DNA from: Reclinomonas americana ATCC 50394
Lineage: Eukaryota; Jakobida; Jakobea; Jakobida
Direction of reading: 5' to 3'
Assembly (NCBI GenBank): GCA_048213135.1
Contig: PS015009.1
Span: 806,001 to 870,000 of the forward strand
Length of the DNA: 64,000 nt
Under the pieces are notes generated by a model, which saw only the letters and a list, made by a program, of their open reading frames with translations, did no database searches and was not told the DNA's origin. Made by a program: the position numbers and the translations under genes. Shown here piece after piece: positions 37,081-46,935 of the stretch (positions are counted from its first letter, which is position 1; each line of letters begins with the position of its first letter).

Positions 37081-39420
37081 CTAGTGACTGATATAAAATT
37101 TATAGGATTGTGATTCCTGCCCTTCGAGCAGTACCTGGGCAATGTACATCCCCGCAGGTAACGTGCTTACATCATAATGAATGAACTCGTTGGCAGTGCC
37201 CGCTTCCATCACACTCTTTCCGTCGATACCAACGATCCTTACCGTAGCTTTCTGGCGTGAAGGATTGGTGAAACTCACAGTAATCACATCATTGGCCGGG
37301 CTGGGCGATACCTGCATGGTTGCTTTCACACCAGTACGCTGAACCTTAACAACACTGGAGTAATCAGATCTGCCGGCCGTAAATATCTGTGCCCTGTAAT
37401 AGATAACCGGGGCGGAAATGTTATTATCTGTATAGCGGAAGCTGTACACCTGGTTGTTCTGACCAGACTGGATCATATTGCCGATCTCTGTAAAATCAAC
37501 ACCATTCTCACTTCTCAGCAACACTACTTTGCTTATATTTTCATTGCTGCCAACCGACAGGTTAAGCTGGTTGCCCAGTTGCAGTTGTGTAGCCCTGAAG
37601 TCGTTGATATTAGTGGCAAGCGGTGTCGCACTGGTATTAATGGTACCTGTAGCCATGGTCACATTGCCCGGGTCAAAAGTGATGGTAGCGGGTGTGAATG
37701 ACAGCCTGTAACTTACGAAGCTGGCTCCGGCAGGTCCCATACCTTCAGTTATGCCGGCCCAACCCAGCTGCGTTGCGGAGTGATGATAAATTACAACTGT
37801 AGTGTCCTTTGTACCCGCCGCGTTGGCAATGTTCAGTACCACGGGCATCGGCATAAATGGCGTAGCCGTCGGGTTGCGGGTTTGCGATAAAGTAAATTGT
37901 ATGGTATTCCCGCTTATATAACGGTTAACTGTATACGAAGGTGTTCCCGATCCGTCTACCCAGGCGGTGAAGAACGGGGTAAGGTTAACGCCGGGCATCT
38001 GGGCCTCCAGGTTACGCTGCAGGTCGGCGCTGGTAGCGGATTTGTAAGCCAGCAACGGATCTGACTGGTATGCCTTGAGGCCTGCGAAGAATTTAGCGTC
38101 TCCCATCATGGCCCTGAGCATGGATACGATCATGGCGCCACGCTGGTATACCGCATTATCGTTGGCGGTAGTCCAGATGGTATTGGAACTGGCAATACTG
38201 GCTGCACTCAGTTTTACAGGAGTAGTATTCGTACTGCGTGCTGTTGATTTGATACTTGATAAATGACTGGCCGGTGTAACGCCGATCGCGGGAATAGTTT
38301 CCGCAGCCAGCACTTCGGAATATTTGGCAAATCCTTCGGCCAGCCAGAGATGGCTCCAAGTAGCAAAAGATACTTTATCGCCAAACCACTGGTGACCCAG
38401 TTCATGCGCCACAACAGACCAGCTGCCCATACTTCCCATGCTCATGGCCGAGAAGGTCTGGTGCTCCATACCCCCGCCCCAGGCAAACTGGTAATAGCCA
38501 TGTTTTTCATCAGCGAAAGGATAGGGCCCGTACTTATTACTGAATTCTGTCAGCATCGTTTTCGAAAGATCCATAGTATTCAGCGTGGCGGCAGACGGTG
38601 TGCTGTAAGTATAATATACAACAGGCACCTGCTTGCCCGAAATAGTTACTGTTCCCCTGTGGTACGCAGTATAACGGGCAACACCCAATGCCACCAGGTA
38701 AGAGGCAATGGGATACCTGTGCTTGAATTTAAAAGTGCGGTTGGCACCGTTGATGGTGGAGTCAATCAGCTTACCGGCAGTAGCCACCCAATAGTTATTA
38801 GGAACGGTTACGTTGATGTCCATAGAATCGATCTTATCCTGCATATCCGCTTTACATGGCCACCAGTCTTTGTCCTCGTAAGATTCAGAGAGGGTATAAA
38901 TATACCAGTTACCCGATCCCGCGGTTACTTCACCACGCTGGAAACCTTCTGCCTGTCCGTTCACCCCGGGAGGCGTACCCGAATAAGTAATGCTCACCGA
39001 ATCCAGTGTGCCACTGGTTGTGATGGTGGAAGGAAGGGTAATGGTCAGTATATCTGTATAACCACTCGCAGGGAACGAGGTGGTACAGGTTGTGCCGTGG
39101 TATTTCACCACAAGCGAACCGTTATTGAAAGAAGTTTTGTTAAGGTCGAAAGTAAGAGAACTTACATTGGCAGCTATTGTTCTGAAATAAGTAGTTACCG
39201 TTCCATTAATGTTTTTACCTGAAACCGGGTTAATGTTCCAGTCGCAGCGATGGTACACAACATTGATATTGGAGCCGGTTCCCGAATTACCTGTAGAAGA
39301 GGAAGTGTTGTCACCATGACCGCCGCTGCGGCGATGGTAAGTTTCGTCAGGAGATTGAGCGAACGTTAGCTGGCACAGACAGGCATATAGCACTGCCATC
39401 AGAAGATAGAGCTTTTTCAT
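37081..39420 (-). CDS. Secreted M1-family metallopeptidase with T9SS sorting domain
   Basis: A 779-residue protein: signal peptide about 1-21 (QLTFAQ), the N-terminal beta-saddle domain of M1 aminopeptidases, then the zinc site. The exopeptidase-type motif appears as GGGMEHQ near 315 (GxMEN in most relatives), HELGH at 339-343 and the third ligand Glu362 (LWLAEGFAKYSE). The C-terminal 90 residues are a T9SS sorting signal (VSPSPANDVITVSF ... YKFYISH). It probably trims peptides outside the cell for nutrition. GMEH instead of GAMEN keeps the Glu that binds the substrate N-terminus. It lies 39 bases upstream of the 2065-residue gene, so both may be co-transcribed. Confidence 0.92.
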   Translation of the reverse strand: MKKLYLLMAVLYACLCQLTFAQSPDETYHRRSGGHGDNTSSSTGNSGTGSNINVVYHRCDWNINPVSGKNINGTVTTYFRTIAANVSSLTFDLNKTSFNNGSLVVKYHGTTCTTSFPASGYTDILTITLPSTITTSGTLDSVSITYSGTPPGVNGQAEGFQRGEVTAGSGNWYIYTLSESYEDKDWWPCKADMQDKIDSMDINVTVPNNYWVATAGKLIDSTINGANRTFKFKHRYPIASYLVALGVARYTAYHRGTVTISGKQVPVVYYTYSTPSAATLNTMDLSKTMLTEFSNKYGPYPFADEKHGYYQFAWGGGMEHQTFSAMSMGSMGSWSVVAHELGHQWFGDKVSFATWSHLWLAEGFAKYSEVLAAETIPAIGVTPASHLSSIKSTARSTNTTPVKLSAASIASSNTIWTTANDNAVYQRGAMIVSMLRAMMGDAKFFAGLKAYQSDPLLAYKSATSADLQRNLEAQMPGVNLTPFFTAWVDGSGTPSYTVNRYISGNTIQFTLSQTRNPTATPFMPMPVVLNIANAAGTKDTTVVIYHHSATQLGWAGITEGMGPAGASFVSYRLSFTPATITFDPGNVTMATGTINTSATPLATNINDFRATQLQLGNQLNLSVGSNENISKVVLLRSENGVDFTEIGNMIQSGQNNQVYSFRYTDNNISAPVIYYRAQIFTAGRSDYSSVVKVQRTGVKATMQVSPSPANDVITVSFTNPSRQKATVRIVGIDGKSVMEAGTANEFIHYDVSTLPAGMYIAQVLLEGQESQSYKFYISH

Positions 39421-39679
39421 GTATTGGATCTGTTTGCTTTTTTACAGGATAGGGTAAAAAACTATAAACGCAAAGAAGTAAAATTAATTGTGCAATTCAA
39501 ATTTTTTTCAGCTTGAATTATACGCTTTCGGTCATGTATTTATACTACGTACTTTTACCATCCGTTCTTTAAACAGTATCATACAGCGTCACTATACTAT
39601 ATTATAAGCGCAGAACTTGTCCACCTGCACAATAATAAAATCACCGGGGGCGTTTTAGCACATCTGAACTATCCAATGT

Positions 39680-41719
39680 ATGAAAAAACGCTACCTGCTG
39701 TGGTGCCTTTGCGCACTGCTGTTTACTACTCACTATGCTCATGCGCAACTTACCGTTACTGCAACAGCCGTCAATTCAACGATATGCCTGGGCAATTCCA
39801 CTGTTATCTCAGCTTCGGCTACGCCTGTAAGTTATACGGTATCTGCCATTACCAATAACCCTATCCCTTCACCGGAAACCAATTTCCTGGTGCAGAGCGG
39901 CACGGCGGTAGTACCGCAATCTTATGGCATTAATATGGATGATGCGATCTGGGACAATATCTCTCTTCCTTTTGCATTCCGTTATTATGGTAATGTATAT
40001 AACGCGATACAGGTGAGCACCAACGGATGGATCGCTATGGCGGGCAGCAATACGGCTTCGGGCGGTTATGGTGTTACCATACCCAACGCGGCGGCGCCTA
40101 ATAACGTGATACATGCCATCAGTGCTGATCTTGATTTCAGGGGAGCAGCCAACCCGGCCACTATCGATTATTTTGTTGATGGCACGGCCCCCAACAGGAA
40201 ATTTGTAGTGTGCTACACCAGCATCAAGTTTCTTTCCCCTGCTACCGGCACCGCCGATGTACAGGTGATCCTTTATGAAGGCACGAATGTAATTGAGATA
40301 CATACCAGCGATTGCACCAATACTTCTGTTGGGAAAACACAGGGTATTGAGAACAGTGCCGGCACTGTTGCCAGTGTCGCTACCGGCAGGAACAATACTA
40401 CGACCTGGTCGGGTTTTACCAACGCGTACCGCTTTACACCCGACGTGATCAACTTTACCTGGTCACCCGCAACAGGTCTCAATACTACAACCGGCGCCAA
40501 TGTAGTCGCCTCACCCACCAGCACCACCACCTATACGGTGAACGCGGTGAACGCTTCCAACGGACAAACCGGTTCAAAGAATGTAACCATTACCATCAAT
40601 TCCGGATCGTATACGCTGGCCGCTACAGCCGGAGGACCACAGATCTGCCAGAACATCAATGTACAACCCGGCGGTTCTTATTACCGCGATGGTAACTGCA
40701 ACCTCATCGGCAGTATTACACCGGCAGGTGCCAGCCCCGTTAGTAACTCGGTGAACGTATGCGTGAAGCTGGCAACAGGGTCTACCAAAAGAGGTACGGC
40801 CGACCTGTATGGTCCGCGTCAATATGATATGGACCCGATCGTCAATCCAGCTACAGCAACAGCCAACATCACTTTATATTACCTGCAGAGCGAGTTCGAC
40901 AACTTCAACAGCAAAGCACTCGACAGCGGGCATAAACTTTTGCCTACCGGACCTGCCGATGCTACGGGCATCAGCAACCTGATGATACGCCAGTTCCATG
41001 GCACCGGTACCGATCCGAATAACTATCCCGGCAGCACGGTTGACTTTACTACTGCTACTTCAGGATGTACCGTTACCTGGAACGCCACCCGCAGCTGGTG
41101 GGAAGTGGTGGTGCCGGTAACCGGTTTTTCCGGCTTCTTCCTTACGAGTAAAAAAACAGGAACACTGGCGGTAAGTCTTGTTTATTTCAAAGGCGCACAG
41201 TCCGGTAAAAAACACCTGCTCAACTGGAAAGTGAACTGCACATCGGCCGAAGTTAAATTCGTGATCGAACGCAGCGGCGACGGACTGTATTACAACAGCA
41301 TCGGCAACATCACAGCCACGCAGGCCCGTTGCGATCAGCCTTTTGATTTTACGGATGACAATCCTTTAAGCGGCATTAATTATTACCGCATCCGCATGGT
41401 TGATATGGATGGCAAAGCATCAATAAGCAATATTGTTACCCTGGTTTTAAAAGACCGCCGTTTTACCCTGGCCGGTCTTTACCCCAACCTCATCAGCGGC
41501 AATAACCCGGTACTGAAAGTAGACGCGTCTGAAAATGGGCAATTATCCGTCAGCATTACAGATTTTTCAGGAAGACTGATGAGCAGGCAGCAGGTGAATG
41601 TACTGCCGGGCATGAACCAGTTCACTCTCGATTGCAGTAAACTCAGCGCAGGCGCTTACCTGGTTACCGTGGCGGCAGCTTCCGAGCAACCGCAAACACT
41701 GCGGCTGGTCAAACAATAA
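39680..41719 (+). CDS. Secreted protein with Ig-like domain and T9SS sorting domain
   Basis: A 679-residue exported protein: signal peptide about 1-22 (THYAHAQ), a first region with the pattern LPFAFRYYGNVYNAIQVSTNGWIAM, typical of Bacteroidota/myxobacterial surface domains related to nidogen-like modules, a PKD/Ig-like stretch (SPATGLNTTTGANVVASPTSTTTYTVNA) near 260-305, a domain around 310-490 with paired Cys, and a T9SS C-terminal signal (LSVSITDFSGRLMSRQQVN). There is no catalytic motif, so a structural or adhesive role is likely. It is transcribed divergently from the M1 peptidase and ends at a terminator. An alternative ATG at 39676 is in another frame. Confidence 0.82.
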   Translation: MKKRYLLWCLCALLFTTHYAHAQLTVTATAVNSTICLGNSTVISASATPVSYTVSAITNNPIPSPETNFLVQSGTAVVPQSYGINMDDAIWDNISLPFAFRYYGNVYNAIQVSTNGWIAMAGSNTASGGYGVTIPNAAAPNNVIHAISADLDFRGAANPATIDYFVDGTAPNRKFVVCYTSIKFLSPATGTADVQVILYEGTNVIEIHTSDCTNTSVGKTQGIENSAGTVASVATGRNNTTTWSGFTNAYRFTPDVINFTWSPATGLNTTTGANVVASPTSTTTYTVNAVNASNGQTGSKNVTITINSGSYTLAATAGGPQICQNINVQPGGSYYRDGNCNLIGSITPAGASPVSNSVNVCVKLATGSTKRGTADLYGPRQYDMDPIVNPATATANITLYYLQSEFDNFNSKALDSGHKLLPTGPADATGISNLMIRQFHGTGTDPNNYPGSTVDFTTATSGCTVTWNATRSWWEVVVPVTGFSGFFLTSKKTGTLAVSLVYFKGAQSGKKHLLNWKVNCTSAEVKFVIERSGDGLYYNSIGNITATQARCDQPFDFTDDNPLSGINYYRIRMVDMDGKASISNIVTLVLKDRRFTLAGLYPNLISGNNPVLKVDASENGQLSVSITDFSGRLMSRQQVNVLPGMNQFTLDCSKLSAGAYLVTVAAASEQPQTLRLVKQ

Positions 41720-41738
41720 CACTAACCCTCCGTTAATA

Positions 41739-41768
41739 AAAAGAGCAGCCCCCGGGTTGCTCTTTTAT
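41739..41768 (+). terminator. Rho-independent terminator of the 39680 gene
   Basis: Stem AAGAGCAGCCC / GGGTTGCTCTT (G-T pair at one step) followed by TTATTTAT, about 20 bases after the stop. Confidence 0.8.
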
Positions 41769-41818
41769 TTATATCCCTGCAGCCCGGCCGGTACGCCACC
41801 GGCCCGGAAATAAAACCT

Positions 41819-41826
41819 TATTTTTG
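41819..41826 (+). promoter_or_regulatory. Bacteroidota -7 element (TATTTTTG) for pdxA
   Basis: An exact TAnnTTTG match, 18 bases before the pdxA ATG. No convincing -33 TTG is seen. The same 8-mer stands before gldA. Confidence 0.5.
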
Positions 41827-41844
41827 CGTTTTAATACAGGATAT

Positions 41845-42945
41845 ATGACCACTGTTAACGAACATAAACCCGTAATAGGGTTCAGCTGCGGGGACATCAA
41901 CGGGATCGGTACGGAACTGATCATTAAAACACTGGGAGACAGCCGCATTCTCGACATCTGTACACCGGTGATATTCGCCAGCAATAAACTCATCAACTTT
42001 TACAGGAAAACGCTGCCGGATATCAACCTGAATTTTACGAGTATAAAAGAACTCAGCCGCATCAACCATAAACAACTCAACCTGTTCAGTTGCTGGGAAG
42101 AAGAAGTGAGCATTACGCCAGGCACATTGAATGATATCGGTGGAAAGTATGGCATACTCAGCCTGACCACGGCAACAGAAGCTTTAAAAGAAGGAAAGAT
42201 CGACGGCCTGGTAACAGCACCCATTCATAAGAATAATGTTCAGGGTGCCGGTTTTAATTTTACGGGCCACACACCTTACCTGAAGCATGTATTCGGGGCC
42301 AAAGAAGTGGCGATGTTCATGGTGGCGGAAAATATGCGGGTAGCGCTGCTGACTGAGCATGTACCTGTAAAAGAAGTGTCGGCATATATTACCCGCGACA
42401 GCATCATCAGTAAACTGCAGATCGTTAACCAGTCGCTGAAACGTGATTTCAATATCAGCAAACCCCGCATCGCGGTACTGGGGCTGAACCCGCATGCCGG
42501 CGATGATGGCCTGATCGGTAAAGAAGAAGAAGAAGTGATCAAACCGGCGATAAAGGATGCGAAACAAAAGAACATTTTCTGTTTTGGCCCCTACCCCGCC
42601 GATGCTTTCTTTGCCCGCGGACAACACGAAAAATTCGATGCCGTGCTGGCTATGTACCACGACCAGGGTCTTATCCCATTTAAGTCGATGGCCATTGGCG
42701 AAGGCGTTAATTTTACTGCCGGATTCAATGCGGTACGTACTTCACCCGATCATGGCGTGGCTTTCGATATCGCCGGAAAAGGGCAGGCAGATGAAGCTTC
42801 CTTTCGTTCGGCTGTTTTCAAATGTATCGACATCATTAATGCCCGCCTGGAACATGACGAGCAATACAGCAACCCGCTCAAGAAAATGAGTTCCCGCTTT
42901 GTGGCCAACGCGGTTGACGAAAAAATAACGGAAATTCCTGAATAA
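41845..42945 (+). CDS. pdxA: 4-hydroxythreonine-4-phosphate dehydrogenase PdxA
   Basis: PdxA oxidises 4-phosphohydroxy-L-threonine with NAD, giving the unstable precursor that PdxJ condenses into pyridoxine 5'-phosphate (DXP-dependent vitamin B6 pathway, cytoplasm). The 366-residue product has the family marks: GFSCGDINGIGTELI at the N-terminus, FTGHTPYL with the first metal His (about 137), LNPHAGDDG with the second (about 226), MYHDQGLIPFK with the third (about 273), and TSPDHGVAFDIAGKG near 305. A TTG 21 bases upstream is in frame but overlaps the promoter box, so the ATG at 41845 is used. The gene is single and is followed by a bidirectional terminator. Confidence 0.96.
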   Translation: MTTVNEHKPVIGFSCGDINGIGTELIIKTLGDSRILDICTPVIFASNKLINFYRKTLPDINLNFTSIKELSRINHKQLNLFSCWEEEVSITPGTLNDIGGKYGILSLTTATEALKEGKIDGLVTAPIHKNNVQGAGFNFTGHTPYLKHVFGAKEVAMFMVAENMRVALLTEHVPVKEVSAYITRDSIISKLQIVNQSLKRDFNISKPRIAVLGLNPHAGDDGLIGKEEEEVIKPAIKDAKQKNIFCFGPYPADAFFARGQHEKFDAVLAMYHDQGLIPFKSMAIGEGVNFTAGFNAVRTSPDHGVAFDIAGKGQADEASFRSAVFKCIDIINARLEHDEQYSNPLKKMSSRFVANAVDEKITEIPE

Positions 42946-42960
42946 AATAAACAGGCGAAA

Positions 42961-43003
42961 AAAAGAGGGAAGGAATACATATGTGTTCCTTCCCTCTTTC
43001 ATT
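42961..43003. terminator. Bidirectional terminator between pdxA and the dodecin gene
   Basis: A long stem (AAAGAGGGAAGGAA / TTCCTTCCCTCTTT) with A-rich left and T-rich right flanks, so it can end both convergent transcripts. Confidence 0.88.
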
Positions 43004-43016
43004 TTTTAAAGTCTTC

Positions 43017-43220
43017 TTACTCGATCTCGAAGCTGATCTTCACATTCACCCGGTATTCGGTGATACTGCCCTTTTTATCTACCGTAGCGCTCATATTGTT
43101 CACGTTCACGCTCCTGATGTTGCGCAGGGATTTGGCCGCGTGTTTGGTTGCATTCTGGGTCGCGTCTTCCCAGCTTTTTTTCGAGTTCGCGAGGATCTCG
43201 ATCACTTTGATAACTGCCAT
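43017..43220 (-). CDS. Dodecin family flavin-binding protein
   Basis: 67 residues, the usual dodecin length: AVIKVIEILANSKKSWEDAT, then the AAKSLRNIRSVNVNNMSATVD strand and a final RVNVKISFEIE. Dodecins assemble as hollow dodecamers that store flavins or scavenge excess riboflavin. The Trp that stacks on the flavin is at residue 17. It is single, transcribed toward pdxA. Confidence 0.93.
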   Translation of the reverse strand: MAVIKVIEILANSKKSWEDATQNATKHAAKSLRNIRSVNVNNMSATVDKKGSITEYRVNVKISFEIE

Positions 43221-43471
43221 AATTTTACTTTTAGATGTTAGAAATTCGTTTCAGCAAGTAAATGGCTTAGGAGGAGGTCAGGTCTTTCTTACGTTTACGT
43301 TGGAAAAAGTACGGAATTTCTGTTAAGAAGTGCAAATATTATTGAAAAGGTAGTGGCAAGTTTGAAAACAGACAAGCCCTCCTGCCAGGCCACTAAGGGG
43401 TAACAGGCTGAATATATACTTACTGGCGTTCTTCGTGTTTTTGTGGGAAATATATTCGAATAGAGACACTA

Positions 43472-44170
43472 TCATTGAAAAGCCGAAGCAGGCACACCTT
43501 TATTGATAACATAGGAACGTATACTGATCTCAGCTTTCCCTTTCCTGTTCTTCACCTTTTCTTCCGGCTGCTGTTTGTCTGTTCCCCCGTCAAAATCGAA
43601 GGTTACACCTTTGGGCAGTTTATAATCCTTGGTATTGAAAGAGAAGATGATCTTGTCGGGCAGGCCATAGCTGGTGTATTTGCCGTAACTCATTTCCAGT
43701 TCATAGCTCCCGTTGTCGCGTGTGGTGGTTTTTGTTTTCAGTATCACCAGGTTCGCTTCATCTATATATAATGTGGACAGTACCACATCAGCATTGTCGT
43801 CTTCAGGCAGCAGTTTCACCACCTTCACCGGTTTACCATTCACCTTATCGTTTCCCGCTTCCAGCAGGGTGTACTTACCACCCGAGAGCAGGTTGCTAAG
43901 GTTGATACTTACCGCCCCTTTCGGTACAAAAGAAATGCCTTTCTCATTTTTTATCTTCAGCTGGTTGGGTTTCCTGAAATATATTTTCACCGACGACACC
44001 GGTACTTTCAGAAAGGTAACATTGGTCTTCATAACACCGCTGGCTTCATAGTCGTTCACCTGGTCGAGCCGGGTTTTTACTTCCTGTACCAGTTTGCTGA
44101 TGTCCTGCGCCTGCAGCCGGCCGCACAGTATCGCCAGCAATAACCCACTTAATAAAAATAATCTCTTCAT
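43472..44170 (-). CDS. LolA-like periplasmic lipoprotein carrier/outer-membrane lipoprotein-sorting protein
   Basis: A 232-residue protein with a signal peptide (about 1-21, CGRLQAQ) and the LolA/LolB-like fold: an N-terminal helix (ISKLVQEVKTRLDQVNDYEASG), then an open beta-sheet (VKIYFRKPNQLKIKNEKGISFVPKG, YELEMSYGKYTSYGLPDKIIFSF). It probably binds a lipid or acyl group in the periplasm. It is the last gene of an eight-gene minus-strand operon, 3 bases after the ABC permease, suggesting that the transporter and this carrier handle the same substrate. It is not the housekeeping LolA with certainty. Confidence 0.75.
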   Translation of the reverse strand: MKRLFLLSGLLLAILCGRLQAQDISKLVQEVKTRLDQVNDYEASGVMKTNVTFLKVPVSSVKIYFRKPNQLKIKNEKGISFVPKGAVSINLSNLLSGGKYTLLEAGNDKVNGKPVKVVKLLPEDDNADVVLSTLYIDEANLVILKTKTTTRDNGSYELEMSYGKYTSYGLPDKIIFSFNTKDYKLPKGVTFDFDGGTDKQQPEEKVKNRKGKAEISIRSYVINKGVPASAFQ

Positions 44171-44173
44171 GAT

Positions 44174-45055
44174 CTATGATAATATGTCCTTTCTCCGGAA
44201 TACCCACACCGAAGCGGAAACAAAAATGATGATATAAGTGACCAGCACCCCCATACTTTTCCAAATGGCGGGCAGGTTTTGCAAAGAACCGCGTACCGTT
44301 TGCCCGTCCTGGTCCACACCTATATAGAAAAACCCTTTCCAGCCCAGCATATACGTGGTGAACAGGTAAGGTTTCAGGTATTTGTTGTAAAGGGGTATCT
44401 GCATTTCACTGATGAGCGTGCAAACGATGATGATGCAAACCGTGGCTACGATAGGACCAATGGAGTTTTCCGATAAGGTGGACAGGAACAGGGCGAGCGA
44501 TGCCACCAGTATCAGTGCCAGCGCGGCAAACCCGAACGCGGCGAAATAACGCCACAGCACATCGGCTTTTTCTATCTGGTGCAGTTCCATCGATTTGGCC
44601 ACCACCACATCATCGGCGCCGAAGATGAGTACACTCAGCAATAAAGCGATCAGCGCCATCCAAAGCAGCAACGCGATCACATACACCACGCTGGCCATAA
44701 ATTTGGCCAGTATCAATTGTGTACGGCTGATGGGTTTGGATACCAGCAAACGCAGCGTTCCCATATTCGCTTCGCCCGAAACAATATCCCCGGCCACCAG
44801 CGCCACCAGTATGGGTACGTGTATGAGCAACAGGTTGAGTATGGCGAAACAGATCCAGTAGCCGTTGTTGATCTTTTCGTAAGGTATTTCAAAGGAATCG
44901 TCGAGGAAGCCGAGTACGAACTGCAGGTATTGTTTGCCATTAACCAGCAGCGCCAGTTGTATCAGCAAAATAAAAGCGCCGATAGCGCCGAACGCGATAT
45001 AGGTTCGTGGCTTCCTGAATATTTTGAACAACTCAATTCGTAAAAGACTCCACAT
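44174..45055 (-). CDS. ABC-2 type transporter permease
   Basis: A 293-residue membrane protein with about six helices and the ABC-2 permease pattern: an amphipathic N-terminus (LLRIELFKIFRKPRTYI), a first helix near 20-38, and the GEANMGTLRLLVSKPISRTQLILAKF segment near 100-125. The start is MWSLLRIE at 45055; the frame extends 24 codons further upstream but that part has no family resemblance. It overlaps the end of the ATPase gene by 23 bases, so the two form one transporter. Confidence 0.9.
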   Translation of the reverse strand: MWSLLRIELFKIFRKPRTYIAFGAIGAFILLIQLALLVNGKQYLQFVLGFLDDSFEIPYEKINNGYWICFAILNLLLIHVPILVALVAGDIVSGEANMGTLRLLVSKPISRTQLILAKFMASVVYVIALLLWMALIALLLSVLIFGADDVVVAKSMELHQIEKADVLWRYFAAFGFAALALILVASLALFLSTLSENSIGPIVATVCIIIVCTLISEMQIPLYNKYLKPYLFTTYMLGWKGFFYIGVDQDGQTVRGSLQNLPAIWKSMGVLVTYIIIFVSASVWVFRRKDILS

Positions 45056-45965
45056 GGCCGGGTTGGGTTGTGAGTGATAAAAAATAATCTTCCAGTGAAT
45101 GCGTGCTGTCAACCGAAAGCAGGGCAATGTCTTCCTTTACTAAAAAGGCGACCAGTTCAGGCACTTCGGCCTTATTCATCTTTAAACGGATATCGCTGCC
45201 GCGGCTTTCTATAGCGCCTGACCAGGATGAACGTTGTAAGGCTGCCGCGGCCGCGGCATTGTCCCGAGCCTGTATGCGGATCAGCGAGCGGGCGGGGTCG
45301 AGCAGTTCGGCCACTTCACCTTCAATCACTTTTTTGCCTTTATGGATAATGAGCATGCGGTTGGCGATCAGTTCGATCTCGCTCAGCAGGTGGGAAGATA
45401 CCAGTATGGTCTTCCCCATTTCCCGGCTCAGTCGCAGGATGAGGTTGCGCATATCGGCGATACCCTGCGGATCGAGACCATTGGTGGGTTCATCCAGCAG
45501 GATAAGCCGCGGATCATGCACCAGGGCAACGGCAATACCTAAACGCTGTTTCATGCCCTGGCTGAATGTTTTCACTTTACTCTGCGCCCGCTGATCGAGG
45601 CCTACCATTTGAAGCCGGTCCATCAAAAACTTCCGGGATGGTTGTACGCCGCTCATCCTGGCGAAAATGGCCAGGTTATCGTAGGCGGAGAGGTATTTAT
45701 ACAGGTCGGGTTTTTCGATCACCGCGCCGGTCATCGACAGTATCTCACTCCTGTGTGTGCTGAGGCTCTTATCAAAAATATGGATGTCACCCCCGGTAGG
45801 GCGGATCAGCGTGAGCAGCATGCGTATGGTGGTGGATTTACCTGCGCCGTTCTGTCCCAGGAAACCATAAATATCCCCGGCATTTACAGAAAAGGAAAGC
45901 CCGTCTACCGCATGAATGTCGTTGAATTGTTTAGAGAGGTTATCAACCCTGATGATCGATGACAT
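45033..45965 (-). CDS. ABC transporter ATP-binding protein
   Basis: 310 residues. Walker A GQNGAGKST near 37, signature FSQGMKQRLG near 130, Walker B LILLDEPTNGLDP near 152, and the H-loop SSHLLSE near 190, all intact. The C-terminal 80 residues vary, as in DrrA/NatA-type export ATPases. The partner permease overlaps it downstream. The Met at 45965 (MSSIIRVDNL) fits the family start better than the upstream one. The substrate is unknown; the antibiotic/lipid export class is typical. Confidence 0.92.
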   Translation of the reverse strand: MSSIIRVDNLSKQFNDIHAVDGLSFSVNAGDIYGFLGQNGAGKSTTIRMLLTLIRPTGGDIHIFDKSLSTHRSEILSMTGAVIEKPDLYKYLSAYDNLAIFARMSGVQPSRKFLMDRLQMVGLDQRAQSKVKTFSQGMKQRLGIAVALVHDPRLILLDEPTNGLDPQGIADMRNLILRLSREMGKTILVSSHLLSEIELIANRMLIIHKGKKVIEGEVAELLDPARSLIRIQARDNAAAAAALQRSSWSGAIESRGSDIRLKMNKAEVPELVAFLVKEDIALLSVDSTHSLEDYFLSLTTQPGHVESFTN

Positions 45966-46028
45966 GTAAGAAGATATAGGCAAAGGTATGACCTGCGGGT
46001 TACATATCAGGACTAAAAAAAGGAAAAC

Positions 46029-46328
46029 TCAGGTGTTACCGCCCGGATTCATATAAGTTTGCAGGGCTTTAACATATGCTTCAAAAGCCTCTACGCCTTT
46101 GCGGGTGATCTTGCAGGTGGTTTGGGGGTAATTGTTGTGAAACTGCTTGGTTACATCTATATAACCCGCCTCTTTCAGTTTGTTCAGCTGAACGCTCAGG
46201 TTGCCCGCTGTGGCATTGGTCTTTTCTTTCAGGAATGTGAATTCCGCTTCCTTAACGCTGATAAGGATGCTGACCACGGCCAGGCGCAGCTGCGAATGCA
46301 ATATGGGATCCAGTTCTTTAAACTCCAT
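46029..46328 (-). CDS. Winged-helix transcriptional regulator
   Basis: A 99-residue winged helix (HTH_34-like): HSQLRLAVVSILISVKEAEFTFLKEKTNATAGNLSVQLNKLKEAGYIDV, then a wing and a C-terminal helix with KITRKGVEAFEAYVKAL. Regulators of this size commonly sit with a membrane protein and an ABC transporter in Bacteroidota. It lies within the operon, 9 bases after one membrane protein and 63 before the ATPase gene, and probably controls it. Confidence 0.88.
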   Translation of the reverse strand: MEFKELDPILHSQLRLAVVSILISVKEAEFTFLKEKTNATAGNLSVQLNKLKEAGYIDVTKQFHNNYPQTTCKITRKGVEAFEAYVKALQTYMNPGGNT

Positions 46329-46337
46329 TGAATTGAT

Positions 46338-46934
46338 TTATGATCCTTCCTTACCGCTTTTAGCCCGGTACAGCAGCATAAGCCCGGGTATGATATAACC
46401 GATCAGTACAGCTGCGGCCGATATCAGCATATCGTATTTAAAATCTTTATTGATGAATATGGCGATGGCCCCGATCCAGTTCACAATCGCACCGATCTTG
46501 AGCGGTGTAAAACGCAGTATACCGCCCTGCGTCATCATGAGGAAAGCATACAGCATGTGCAGGTAGCCAAAGCCTTCATTCGGACTTACCGCGATATTAA
46601 TGGAAAGAATCACGGTGAACATACAGATGATAAAACCCAGGTCGATCAGGCGGAGGAGGTCGTCCACGTAGGTCTTCACCGCTTTTTTCTTCGGTCGCAG
46701 GAGCTGGAAACTGAGCAGGATCACGGTGGCAAAACCGAAAATATTCCAGCCCATGAAAATATCCTTATAACCATAGATGATGAGGAAGTAGGTGCTCAGT
46801 GAAGCCAGGAAGATCATCGTTCCCCATAACAGCCAGTTCACCCCATTATCGGTGACTTTCTGTTTGGCGGCGTCTATCATTTGCCGGATCAGGTCCAGGC
46901 TTTTTTCATTGGTCAGTTGTTCTTCTGTAGGCAT
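46338..46934 (-). CDS. Predicted multi-pass membrane protein (paralogue of 46936)
   Basis: 198 residues with about six hydrophobic helices. The N-terminus (SLDLIRQMIDAAKQKVTDNGVNWLLWGTMIFL) matches that of the next gene upstream, so the two come from a duplication. No enzymatic motif is seen. The two genes are separated by a single base, which implies translational coupling. Confidence 0.78.
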   Translation of the reverse strand: MPTEEQLTNEKSLDLIRQMIDAAKQKVTDNGVNWLLWGTMIFLASLSTYFLIIYGYKDIFMGWNIFGFATVILLSFQLLRPKKKAVKTYVDDLLRLIDLGFIICMFTVILSINIAVSPNEGFGYLHMLYAFLMMTQGGILRFTPLKIGAIVNWIGAIAIFINKDFKYDMLISAAAVLIGYIIPGLMLLYRAKSGKEGS

Positions 46935-46935
46935 A